A stretch of DNA of 64,000 bases, from assembly GCA_003278545.1 (NCBI GenBank), contig QCEF01000006.1, positions 1-64,000 on the forward strand, read 5' to 3'. The stretch is from Prochlorococcus sp. AG-355-N16 (GTDB taxonomy: Bacteria; Cyanobacteriota; Cyanobacteriia; PCC-6307; Cyanobiaceae). A program made the translations under genes and the position numbers. Below the pieces are notes generated by a model. It searched no databases. It saw only the letters and a list, made by a program, of their open reading frames with translations, and was not told the origin of the DNA. Positions 36,837 through 46,674 of this stretch are shown piece by piece (the first letter of the stretch is position 1; each line of letters opens with the position of its first letter).

Positions 36837-38099
36837 TTAAGAATCTAATTGATCAACATTAATAAATCGCATTCTGCAAAGATTTGATGAGAATTCATCT
36901 CTCCAAGAATCTCCTATTAAACATGACTCTTCTAAATTGATATTCCTTTCAAATGCTGCTTCCATAAACATACCAGGTGATGGTTTTCTGCAAAAACAAT
37001 TTGATTTAAGACTTTTTATTTCATGATCAAAACCTTTATGAGGATGATGAGGACATATATAAAAAGCCGAAATATTTAGACCCATTTTTTGACAAGCTTT
37101 AATTAAATAGCCATTTATTTCAATTACTTTTTGCCACTCAACAAAACCCATAGCAATTTGAGGCTGATTTGAAGCTATGATCGCAATATCATAATTTGTA
37201 AGAATTTTAATAATTTTTTTTATTCTTTTTGTAAAAAGTTTAATTTGGCTTAATTCTGTAATGTATTTCCCTTCTTTACATTTTATAAGGGTGTTGTCTC
37301 TATCTAAAAATAAAGCTCTTTGCTTATTTAAATAACACTTTCTGCTAATTAAGCCGTTTTTGATATCTTTTTCTACACTTAATAATCTTTCTGGAGTTCC
37401 CATATCTTTGAGATATTCAGAAGTATTGTAACTAAAAACCTTAAAACCTTTTTCATAAGAATTTATTATGAAATCTTTAAAAATACTTAACTGTGAATTT
37501 TTACAAATATCTGAATTTTTTATTCTTGAAACTACTTTTTTCTTTAAAACCGCAATTCCTGCAAATCCTAAAAACATACCATTAATATTAAGTTTCTGCG
37601 TTTTTAACTTATATCTATTAATTGATAATTCTGGGGTTTCAATAATACAATCTGAGTCCTCCGGATGGTTTGTTAAGTGGGTTATAAAAGTAATATCAGC
37701 ATTATTTTTTATATGAAAGAGATTGATTCTTTTTAGGTCAATTTCAAAAATAATATCTCCATTTATAAAAATAAAATTATCTTTTAATTTTTCTTCAATA
37801 AATAGTAGACTTCCTGCTTCGCCTTTAGGCTCTTCTTCCTTATAAATAAAAATTTTTATATTAAACTTTTTTGATAACTTAATAGACTGCTCTTCAAAAA
37901 TGTTAGCCTTATAACCTACTAAAAATATAAATTCTTTAATTCCCTGTTTATTCAGAAATTCTACTGTTCTTTCAAGTGTATGCTTTCCTAAAATTGGCCA
38001 AAGAGGTTTTGGTACTTTATCAGTAATAGAACTTAAACGTGTGCCTTTCCCACCAAGAGTAATAATAGCTTGCGATATATTATTAATTAAATCACCCAA
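36837..38099 (-). CDS. Bifunctional heptose-1-phosphate guanylyltransferase (HddC-like)/heptose bisphosphate phosphatase (GmhB-like)
   Basis: N-term 'QAIITLGGKGTRLSSITDKVPKPLWPILG'; C-term 'ALFLDRDNTLI…CPHHPHKG…CFCRKPSPGM…LIGDSWRD'. Confidence 0.85.
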   Translation of the reverse strand: MGDLINNISQAIITLGGKGTRLSSITDKVPKPLWPILGKHTLERTVEFLNKQGIKEFIFLVGYKANIFEEQSIKLSKKFNIKIFIYKEEEPKGEAGSLLFIEEKLKDNFIFINGDIIFEIDLKRINLFHIKNNADITFITHLTNHPEDSDCIIETPELSINRYKLKTQKLNINGMFLGFAGIAVLKKKVVSRIKNSDICKNSQLSIFKDFIINSYEKGFKVFSYNTSEYLKDMGTPERLLSVEKDIKNGLISRKCYLNKQRALFLDRDNTLIKCKEGKYITELSQIKLFTKRIKKIIKILTNYDIAIIASNQPQIAMGFVEWQKVIEINGYLIKACQKMGLNISAFYICPHHPHKGFDHEIKSLKSNCFCRKPSPGMFMEAAFERNINLEESCLIGDSWRDEFSSNLCRMRFINVDQLDS

Positions 38100-39076
38100 G
38101 ATTCACATCCCTCTGCATGAATATTCACTGGTATTAAATCAAAAGAACAATTTTTTAATTTCTTTTTATCTCTTTCTAAATTTTCTCCTTGGTATTTTAT
38201 CAGAATATAGCCTCCACCTCCTGCTCCAAGAATTTTCACAGTTTTGAAATTTGCTAAATTTATATTTTCTTCTATTTTTAAAATATTATCATTCATTACA
38301 CCTCTTATACTTTTTTTTATTTCCCACGAAGCTGAAATGGCTGACTCTAAATTATTAACAATTTGATCTATATCATTTAATTCCCTTGAATCTGATAAAA
38401 ATTTGCTAGCAATATTTAATATATTTTCTATTTGCATAAATGATTTATCTTTATTTTTTATATTTAAAAGCTGTTTATTTGCAGATCTAGAAATATAAGT
38501 ATTTAATAGAAACAATTTTTCTGTATATTTAGAAATCGCTTTTGTAATATTTGGATAATTTTTTATGTTTACTTTGTTGTCTTTTTGGAACTCAAGATAA
38601 TTGACTCCTCCGAGCGCACAAAGATACTGATCTTGTCTACCTATAGGACTATTGAGATTATTTATTTCTATTTCGCATGCAAGATGCGCCGCTTCAGAAT
38701 TTTTAATTTTTTTTCCTTCCAAATTATATATTGCTTTTATCATCGCGACTGTAAAAGATGAAGAACTGGCTAATCCACCCCCCATTAATGCATCTCCAAA
38801 AGAGGCCATTTCGATTGGTTTTTTAATTGAAAACTTTGTGAGACAAGCCCGTATAATTGGATGAGAAATTGATTCAATTTCCAAATATTCTTCTCTTGAG
38901 CTGTAATTTAATAATCCTCTATTATTATTACTACGAAATCCGATAGCAACTCTCGAAAAAATTGGAATTGAGAATCCAATTGTCAAACCATATCCAAGTT
39001 TTTTAACGAACCATTCTAGATCTGAGCCTCCACCTAGAAGTGAAATTCTGCAAGGGCATTTTGATACTACGATCAT
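38087..39076 (-). CDS. hddA: GHMP family D-glycero-D-manno-heptose 7-phosphate kinase
   Basis: 'CPCRISLLGGGSDLEWF', 'GGGLASSSSFTVAMIKA', 'ILGAGGGGYIL'. Confidence 0.85.
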   Translation of the reverse strand: MIVVSKCPCRISLLGGGSDLEWFVKKLGYGLTIGFSIPIFSRVAIGFRSNNNRGLLNYSSREEYLEIESISHPIIRACLTKFSIKKPIEMASFGDALMGGGLASSSSFTVAMIKAIYNLEGKKIKNSEAAHLACEIEINNLNSPIGRQDQYLCALGGVNYLEFQKDNKVNIKNYPNITKAISKYTEKLFLLNTYISRSANKQLLNIKNKDKSFMQIENILNIASKFLSDSRELNDIDQIVNNLESAISASWEIKKSIRGVMNDNILKIEENINLANFKTVKILGAGGGGYILIKYQGENLERDKKKLKNCSFDLIPVNIHAEGCESWVI

Positions 39077-39708
39077 GCGATTAAATCTTCCCCTACTCTT
39101 TTAATATATTTAGCCATTGGTGCAGCATCCTTAGATAATAATTTGTATAGTTTTTGTTTTACAAAGTGAAAAGTTGCAATTTGAGCATCCTCCGCAATTT
39201 CCATATCATTAACATTTACATGTATTGGAATATCAACTAAATCTCTTAAAGCTCCGCCAGAGTACCCCAGGATCGCAGCCGATGTTATCATTTTGGTTTT
39301 AGCAATTCGGGCTGATTTTACTAAGTTCATTGAATTACCACTTCCTGAAAGGAAAATTATTAAATCATTTTTTCTTACTCTAGAATTAATTAATAGTTCA
39401 AATACTTCTGAATAATCTAAATCGTTCGAAACAGCTGTTATGTAACAAGAATTGTCTGCTAAAGAATACATATTTATACATTTACCTATCATCGCAAAAG
39501 TTTTAGAATAATCCCCAACAATATGGTGAGCATTGGCAGCACTACCACCATTTCCAATTAAAAAAATTTGGTCAATTGTACCAATCCTATTAAAGATTTC
39601 TTCTTTTAGCTTATTTACTAAAGATTCGTCTATTGTTTCTAATGCCTTTGCAAGGGTGTTTCCATAATCTTTGAGATTTTTATAATCCAAAATTAAACTA
39701 TTACCCAA
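39073..39708 (-). CDS. gmhA: Phosphoheptose isomerase (SIS domain)
   Basis: 'IFLIGNGGSAANAHHIVGDYSKT', 'IIFLSGSGNSMNLVKSA'. Confidence 0.85.
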   Translation of the reverse strand: MGNSLILDYKNLKDYGNTLAKALETIDESLVNKLKEEIFNRIGTIDQIFLIGNGGSAANAHHIVGDYSKTFAMIGKCINMYSLADNSCYITAVSNDLDYSEVFELLINSRVRKNDLIIFLSGSGNSMNLVKSARIAKTKMITSAAILGYSGGALRDLVDIPIHVNVNDMEIAEDAQIATFHFVKQKLYKLLSKDAAPMAKYIKRVGEDLIA

Positions 39709-39736
39709 GGTTATAGTCTCATTATAGATTTACTTA

Positions 39737-40867
39737 TTAGCAAGGGAAACTATTAAGGCATTTTCTCTTAATACTTTTTGCATAAGCTAATAATAATTTA
39801 CTTATGATTATTATCTCCCAAGGTATATCGATCAAAAACGCTTTCAACTCCTTAAGAAATGAATTATTTTGTGGATTTAAACAAAGTTTTTTAAATTTAT
39901 TCATTACATTTTCTGGCTCATAATCTCTATAACCATTCCAATCAATCCTAGAATTTTTAATATTACTAAAGTTTTTAAAGATTTTAATTAAGTCACCTTC
40001 GTTCTCATACAAAATTGCTTTCTGATTAAGTATTTTAATATGTTCTCTATCTTTAGATAGGTTAAAAGTAATTACAGGCTTGTTAGCTGCTGAAAACTCA
40101 GCTGGAGCTAAACCAAATGTCTCGCCATCTTTTCTTGCATGTATCATACCGTCACAAGTATCTATAAATGCATTTAATTCTTTATCATCTAAAAAATTAT
40201 CAATAAAAATTATATTTTTATGATTAGAAAATTTTTTTGTATTTAAAAAAAGGAAGTAAATATTTTTATTATTTTGGACGTATTTATTTATTGCATTTTT
40301 TACAAAATTAATATCAAAAGTATCTTTGCCCCCATGTCTTCCTATTACCTGAGCATCAGAAGGAATATTATATTTATCTCTAAAATTTCCATAATATCTA
40401 TGTTTTCTTACAATTGGTGAAAGAACTGGAATTTCTTTTCTATATCTTTTATTAAGGTAATCACCCACTACCAACCTTTTTTTCGAAGATTGTCTTGCCA
40501 TAGGTCCAAATGCACATTGATAAATTGTTTCGCAATTACCCCAAATCTTATGATTATTGAATTTAAAAATATCTCTATGAAAACCATGCGATTGAACAAA
40601 AAAATGTGTGATTTTATATTTTTTTAAAATTGTTTTTAAATCTTCTATTTGTAAGATCTCAATTAATTTGAATCTTTCTTGATATTTTTTTTTGACTTTG
40701 GCATTATTTTTGGCTAAACCTTTTTTTTGTAAAATAATATCGGAAAAACAAATTATTATTGATTCATTTTTAAGAATACTTTCATTAAAGTCAGCATAAT
40801 CATAAGTAGTTTTGTCAGTACCCCTCTCTGTAAAATGTTTTGCAAAGAAAGCAATTTTATGTTTCAT
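39737..40867 (-). CDS. Glycosyltransferase
   Basis: 'CDGMIHARKDGETFGLAPAEFSAANKPVITF'. Confidence 0.7.
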   Translation of the reverse strand: MKHKIAFFAKHFTERGTDKTTYDYADFNESILKNESIIICFSDIILQKKGLAKNNAKVKKKYQERFKLIEILQIEDLKTILKKYKITHFFVQSHGFHRDIFKFNNHKIWGNCETIYQCAFGPMARQSSKKRLVVGDYLNKRYRKEIPVLSPIVRKHRYYGNFRDKYNIPSDAQVIGRHGGKDTFDINFVKNAINKYVQNNKNIYFLFLNTKKFSNHKNIIFIDNFLDDKELNAFIDTCDGMIHARKDGETFGLAPAEFSAANKPVITFNLSKDREHIKILNQKAILYENEGDLIKIFKNFSNIKNSRIDWNGYRDYEPENVMNKFKKLCLNPQNNSFLKELKAFLIDIPWEIIIISKLLLAYAKSIKRKCLNSFPC

Positions 40868-41039
40868 GATAAAACTAGAATTAATCTTTAAATTTCAGTA
40901 TTATATCAATGTCCATAATCTCATTATTAAGTATTTTAAGATATTCTCTAAAATTAAATATTACGCCGTTATCATGAGCTAAAAATGTTAATGGCTTCTT
41001 ATTTATTATTATTAAAAGCAGGCTTTGAACTCCTATCAT

Positions 41040-41939
41040 ATGGAATTAAGTAGAAAAGGGATAATCTTAGCTGGGGGATATGGCACAAGATTAGCTCCAT
41101 TAACTAATTCGGTAAGCAAGCAATTAATGCCTGTTTATGATAAACCAATGATTTATTATCCATTAAGTACTTTAATGCTTTTTGGCATAAAAGAAATAAT
41201 GATCATAACTACTAAAAAGGACCTCAATTCATTTAAGAATTTATTAAGTGATGGAAGTCAGTTTGGAGTGAATATTGAATATCAAATTCAAGAAAAACCT
41301 GATGGTATTGCTCAAGCTTTTTTAATTGCTCGCAAATTTATTGGAAATTCTCCAGTAGTATTAATACTTGGGGATAATATTTTTTATGGCAGTAATTTAG
41401 TTAAATCTCTTAAAGAAGCAGACGCTAATAAAGACTTTGCAACGATTTTTGCATACAGGGTAAAGGACCCAGAAAGATATGGAGTGGTTGATTTTGATCA
41501 ATCTTTAAAAATTTTAAGCATAGAAGAAAAACCTAAAGAACCAAAAACTTTTTATGCAGTCACAGGAATTTATTTTTACAATAATACAGTATTAGAAAAG
41601 GTTTTGAGTTGCAAACCATCTCCTCGAGGTGAATTAGAGATTTCTTCTATCAATGAAGAATTCTTAAAAGAAAAAAAATTAAAACTAAAAATTCTTGGGA
41701 GGGGCACTGCTTGGCTAGATACAGGAACATTTGATTCTTTACATGAAGCTGGGTCTTTTATAAGGACTATTGAACAGAGACAAGGATTTAAAGTGGGATG
41801 TCCCGAAGAAATAGCTTGGAGAAAAGGTTGGATAACTAATAAAAAATTAGAAAATTTAAGTAAAAAATTAATGAAAAGTGGATATGGTGAATATTTAATT
41901 AATCTACTAAAAGATAAAAGTAAGATTTCCTCTCTTTAA
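41040..41939 (+). CDS. rmlA: Glucose-1-phosphate thymidylyltransferase
   Basis: 'RKGIILAGGYGTRLAPLTNSVSKQLMPVYDKPMIYYPLSTLML'; internal ATG at 41040 preferred. Confidence 0.92.
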   Translation: MELSRKGIILAGGYGTRLAPLTNSVSKQLMPVYDKPMIYYPLSTLMLFGIKEIMIITTKKDLNSFKNLLSDGSQFGVNIEYQIQEKPDGIAQAFLIARKFIGNSPVVLILGDNIFYGSNLVKSLKEADANKDFATIFAYRVKDPERYGVVDFDQSLKILSIEEKPKEPKTFYAVTGIYFYNNTVLEKVLSCKPSPRGELEISSINEEFLKEKKLKLKILGRGTAWLDTGTFDSLHEAGSFIRTIEQRQGFKVGCPEEIAWRKGWITNKKLENLSKKLMKSGYGEYLINLLKDKSKISSL

Positions 41940-41954
41940 TAAATAAAAAATCCA

Positions 41955-43055
41955 ATGTCAAATTTATCAGAGAATTTTAAGAATATTTTAGTTACTGGAG
42001 GAGCTGGATTTATTGGAGGAGCTGTAATTCGACAGTTACTAATTAATTCATGCGCAAATATTTTTAATATTGATAAGCTTGGTTATGCAAGCGATTTGAG
42101 TGGGATTAATGAAACCTTATCAAAGCTTAAATTATCTAATCAAAAAAGATACTCTCAACTCCATTTTAATCTTTCAAATTTTAGTGAAATTGAAGAGTTA
42201 ATCAACAAAATAAAACCTGATCTTATTCTACATTTAGCAGCAGAAACTCATGTAGATAGATCAATCGAAAACCCCAGGGAATTTATAGATAGTAATATAG
42301 TTGGCACATTTAATTTGTTAGAAGCCACTAGAAACTTCCTAAAAAATTCTTCTGTAGATAAGAAAAATATATTCAAATTTATTCATGTTAGTACTGATGA
42401 GGTATTTGGATCTCTTGGGGAAAATGGTATGTTTTCTGAGAAGTCTAATTATGACCCTAGGAGTCCGTATTCCTCAACTAAGGCAGCAAGTGATCATTTG
42501 GTCTCTTCTTGGTTTCACACATACAATTTTCCAGCTATCATTACAAATTGCAGTAATAATTATGGACCTTGGCAATTTCCTGAGAAGCTCATACCGCTTG
42601 TTATTAATAAAGTTTTGAATAAGGAACCTATACCTATGTATGGCGATGGTAAGAATATTAGAGATTGGCTATATGTTGAAGATCATGCTGAAGCGATTAT
42701 TTTGGTTGCGAATAAAGGCTTAGTAGGTGAAAGATTTTGTATAGGAGGTAATACAGAAAAAACAAATAAAGAATTAATAATATCAATCTGCGAATTTATG
42801 GATAAAATTCTTAATAGAGAGATATCTTCAACTGAATTAATTTCAAGTGTCCCTGATAGACCTGGTCACGATTTCAGATATGCAATGGATACGAGATTAA
42901 TAAATCAAAAGTTAGGCTGGAAGCCAAGTCATAATTTTAATGAAGGCTTAGAAAAAACAATTTTATGGTACTTAAATAACAAAGTTTGGACCAAAAATGT
43001 TTTACAAAAATCTAATTACAATAGTGAAAGAATAGGCTTAATAAAGGAAAAATAA
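41955..43055 (+). CDS. rmlB: dTDP-glucose 4,6-dehydratase
   Basis: '[19 protein letters not shown]', 'HLAAETHVDRSIENP', 'YSSTKAASDHLV'. Confidence 0.92.
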   Translation: MSNLSENFKNILVTGGAGFIGGAVIRQLLINSCANIFNIDKLGYASDLSGINETLSKLKLSNQKRYSQLHFNLSNFSEIEELINKIKPDLILHLAAETHVDRSIENPREFIDSNIVGTFNLLEATRNFLKNSSVDKKNIFKFIHVSTDEVFGSLGENGMFSEKSNYDPRSPYSSTKAASDHLVSSWFHTYNFPAIITNCSNNYGPWQFPEKLIPLVINKVLNKEPIPMYGDGKNIRDWLYVEDHAEAIILVANKGLVGERFCIGGNTEKTNKELIISICEFMDKILNREISSTELISSVPDRPGHDFRYAMDTRLINQKLGWKPSHNFNEGLEKTILWYLNNKVWTKNVLQKSNYNSERIGLIKEK

Positions 43056-43119
43056 TTTTTATACCAATAGAAATATAATAACTATCTATTAAAAAATTTA
43101 ATCTTATGGGAATTTAATA

Positions 43120-44121
43120 TTATTCATTACTTTTTTCTCTAATTTCTTCAATTAATCTTGCTTGCTCAAGTATGTAATTTGATTCTTCAAGAAATAACTT
43201 TTCATTTGATAATGTTTCATAAAAATAAAGCATTAAGTTTTTGAAATGATCATCTTTACCAATAACTATTGTTTCTGATGATCCATTTATTTCCAGATCT
43301 AATTTAGTAACCAAATCTGATGGAGAAGTGAAAATTCTGTTAGTTTTAATTTTTCCTTTAGAACCCCATATCTCAATATCACACTTGTAGTAATTATCGA
43401 ATCCAAATGATATTTGAGAATTAACTTTTTTATTAATGTCTACAAAATGAGCAGCGCCCCACATATCAATATTTAATTCATGATTTTTAATCAAAGATGC
43501 AGATTTAACTTTTAGCCCCAATCCATTTAATAAACTTACTATCTTAGTGGGGTAAACACCTGAATCAAAAAGAGACCCACCTCCATATTTATTTTGATAC
43601 CTGATATTTTCAGGGAAATTTATTTTTGGGAATCCAAAAGAAGAATTAATATTTCTCAAATCCCCAATTTTATTTTCCTTTATAATTTGTTTAATAAATT
43701 TAAATTGTTTATGAAAACGAAATTGAAAAGTCTCTACTATTGATAATTGATTTTTTTTAGCAATATTTATTAATTCCTGGGTTTCTTTAAAGGAACAAGT
43801 ACAAGGTTTTTCAACTAAAACATTTATTCCTCTTTGAAGACACTCTTTTGACCAATGATAATGAAGAGAATTAGGAAGAGGAATATAGATTGCATCAAGA
43901 TTTTCATTATCTAATAATTTGTAATAGTCATCATAAAATTTGCAGTTATATTCTGTTAAAGAATTAAAATCAGTTTTTCCCTTTGATGCAATGCCAACTA
44001 AATTAAATTTATCTTGCAAATTTAATAAAGAGGGTATAACTTTTCTTGTGGCAATTGAAGCCAATCCAAGAATCCCTATTTTGAATAACTCCTGCTTATT
44101 GGAGATTTTAGAAAAGTGCAA
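43120..44121 (-). CDS. Gfo/Idh/MocA family oxidoreductase, candidate NDP-hexose 3-ketoreductase
   Basis: 'KIGILGLASIATRKVIPSLL', 'VLVEKPCTCSFKETQELI'; overlaps the 2,3-dehydratase gene. Confidence 0.85.
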   Translation of the reverse strand: MHFSKISNKQELFKIGILGLASIATRKVIPSLLNLQDKFNLVGIASKGKTDFNSLTEYNCKFYDDYYKLLDNENLDAIYIPLPNSLHYHWSKECLQRGINVLVEKPCTCSFKETQELINIAKKNQLSIVETFQFRFHKQFKFIKQIIKENKIGDLRNINSSFGFPKINFPENIRYQNKYGGGSLFDSGVYPTKIVSLLNGLGLKVKSASLIKNHELNIDMWGAAHFVDINKKVNSQISFGFDNYYKCDIEIWGSKGKIKTNRIFTSPSDLVTKLDLEINGSSETIVIGKDDHFKNLMLYFYETLSNEKLFLEESNYILEQARLIEEIREKSNE

Positions 44122-45505
44122 TTAAATTCCTCAATTGTATATTTAAGATATTATTAAATTGATTCAAAAAAGAAAGTTGGTATAAATCAATCCATATATA
44201 TCCAGGTAAAAGTTCTTCGTCAAAATCATCATTTGCTAAAGCAAAAATATTTCTATTTTGTTCGTTTAAGAATCTACCACCCTCTTCCGATTGAATTGTA
44301 TCAATTAAGATTTGTTTATTTTTAGAACTAATTATAAAGTCATAATATTTATCTTTTTTTTCTAAAGGCTTATTTATATATTGAAAAGTAGGACCTAATT
44401 CAGCGATATCAAATATTCCTACTTCAGGCATTATCTTTACTATTACATGTAATTTATTTTTAATGATTTTACCAATAAGACCAAAAATCCCAATTCCATT
44501 TTGATAAATTATTGGCTGATCCCAATTAAATACTTCTCTTGTTCTTATGTTTGAAGATATTCCAACAAATTTAAATTCGGAATTACTTTTTTTTTCTATA
44601 CAATCAGAATCTAAATTCCATCCCCTTAAATTATTAAGAGGAATAAATTTTGTATTTATAAAATTGTTTGATTTAAATTTCATGAAAATCTTTATTATAT
44701 CTTCAATATTATTTTTAGAATCACCTATACCTGACAGCGAATTTAAATAGATAGATCCATTAGATATTATTTCTATAAATTTTTTATAATTTTTTTTATC
44801 AACTGAATTAACTTTAATATCATTAAATCTAATTAAAGATATTACAGACCTCGCGCACATATTTACGAGATTATCATATCCCATGCATATCTTTAGTTGT
44901 CTTAGTGTCATCCATTTATAATTATCTTTTAATTCAATTTCTTCATCGACATTAATTATTATGTTTCTATTCCTTTTCTTATAAAAGCGAGATGAATGTT
45001 CAGATTGCAAACTATCAAATAATATATTTTTATTTTCTACTTTAAGAAAATATGATAAATAATCTGGCTCTTTCCCCCCATGTTTTCGAGTATAATTACT
45101 TTTAGTAGCTTGAAGTGTTGGCGATAATTGTACGAAATTAATATTTCCTGGCTCAATTTTTGCTTGGACTAGAAAATAAAGTAAACCATTAATTTTTTTT
45201 ACGATAAAACCAAGAATCCCAACTTCTTTTTGCAAAATTATAGGCTGATCTAAATTATTTAACTGACTAAAACTAGATTCGATTTGTAATCCCTTAATTG
45301 AAAAAAAACTATTCTTTGAGTGTTGAATTGAATTATATTCATCGGTGAGTTTCCAATTTTCTAAATCGCTAAGTGGTTTTATTTTTACTTCCGAAAAAGA
45401 ATTATCTCGAATTTTTTTTATCCACAATAATATACTTTCAATATTTTCAAATGTTTCATCTGATGATGTATAACTTTCAAGAAAATCTAAATATCTTATT
45501 TCCAA
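44108..45505 (-). CDS. NDP-hexose 2,3-dehydratase family (EvaA/TylX/SpnO-like)
   Basis: Two homologous halves each with 'DQPII', 'SPTLQ/GPTFQ', 'QSExxxRFxxxxNRNI'. Confidence 0.85.
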   Translation of the reverse strand: MEIRYLDFLESYTSSDETFENIESILLWIKKIRDNSFSEVKIKPLSDLENWKLTDEYNSIQHSKNSFFSIKGLQIESSFSQLNNLDQPIILQKEVGILGFIVKKINGLLYFLVQAKIEPGNINFVQLSPTLQATKSNYTRKHGGKEPDYLSYFLKVENKNILFDSLQSEHSSRFYKKRNRNIIINVDEEIELKDNYKWMTLRQLKICMGYDNLVNMCARSVISLIRFNDIKVNSVDKKNYKKFIEIISNGSIYLNSLSGIGDSKNNIEDIIKIFMKFKSNNFINTKFIPLNNLRGWNLDSDCIEKKSNSEFKFVGISSNIRTREVFNWDQPIIYQNGIGIFGLIGKIIKNKLHVIVKIMPEVGIFDIAELGPTFQYINKPLEKKDKYYDFIISSKNKQILIDTIQSEEGGRFLNEQNRNIFALANDDFDEELLPGYIWIDLYQLSFLNQFNNILNIQLRNLIALF

Positions 45506-45815
45506 AGAATTAATAAGGCTATTATTTGAAAAAATTATAATACTAAATCATGTATTGCTCAAATTTTTATTTAAGGTAAGTTAATTTTTGAGTTGTTTAA
45601 ATTCTTTTAATAAAGTAGAAGTTTTAAAGTAAATTTTTTTTATTTATAGCTTAGATATTTTTCTATAAAAAATTGCTCCTATTTTTTTAATGGCCATGAA
45701 ATGATGAAATTCATGAAAATGAAAAATTAAATTACTAAAACTTCTTAACAAAATTATTCAGATGTAGTATCTTGAACGAATATTTGAAAATTCTAAAAAA
45801 TCAAAAAAATAACCA

Positions 45816-46592
45816 ATGAAAAATGTAAAGTTTCAAAATAGTAAAATCAATTTAATAACTTTTGTAGATTCGAAGTATAAATATACAGCTAAAAAGCTTA
45901 TTAAAGTAGCAAATAAAAAAAATATTTTTGACTCAACTAAAATCATTTTTAAGAAAGATCTTGATTTAAAGTTTGTAAATGATTTTAAGAATATCCTTAA
46001 TTTAAAAAAAGGCTCTGGATATTATATTTGGAAGCCTTTTGTGATTAACCAAGAATTACAAAAAATTCGGGAGGGCGATTTCCTTTTATATTTAGATGCT
46101 GGATGTACATTTAATAATTCCGGTTTAGAGAGATTTTATGAATATTTGGAGATCATAAAAGATTCCGAAGCTGGCATTATCTCATTTGTTTTAAAAGAAC
46201 CTGAGTGCTTTTGGACAAGTAGAGCTGCCTTTGAATATTTTGGAAAAATGCCAGAATCAGATAAATCTGGACAAATTCATGCGAGCGTTTTATTTATGCA
46301 GAAAACAAAAGTCTTGTTAGAACAAGTAAATTTATGGTTAAAAACCTTATATGAAAACCCCTTGTTGTTTACAGATGATTTCTTAGGAGATGAAATTAAA
46401 GGTTTTTGTGCGCATAAATATGATCAAAGTATTTTTAGTTTAATAAGAAAACAATTTAATCCATGCCTAATAGAAGATGAAACTTATTTTGAGGAATTTA
46501 ATAATAATATTTCCTTAAAGTATCCTTTTTGGGCTACAAGGCATGCAGACAATAGGCTTTCCTTTCTTAAATATTATTTAAATCTTAATTAA
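45816..46592 (+). CDS. Glycosyltransferase-like protein
   Basis: 'GSGYYIWKPFVINQELQKIREGDFLLYLDAGCTF'. Confidence 0.6.
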   Translation: MKNVKFQNSKINLITFVDSKYKYTAKKLIKVANKKNIFDSTKIIFKKDLDLKFVNDFKNILNLKKGSGYYIWKPFVINQELQKIREGDFLLYLDAGCTFNNSGLERFYEYLEIIKDSEAGIISFVLKEPECFWTSRAAFEYFGKMPESDKSGQIHASVLFMQKTKVLLEQVNLWLKTLYENPLLFTDDFLGDEIKGFCAHKYDQSIFSLIRKQFNPCLIEDETYFEEFNNNISLKYPFWATRHADNRLSFLKYYLNLN

Positions 46593-46674
46593 TAATATTA
46601 TTGTCGTATTAAAATATATGTTGAATAGATTTTGAATAAATTATAAATATTACAATAGATTATTTTTTAAAAAT

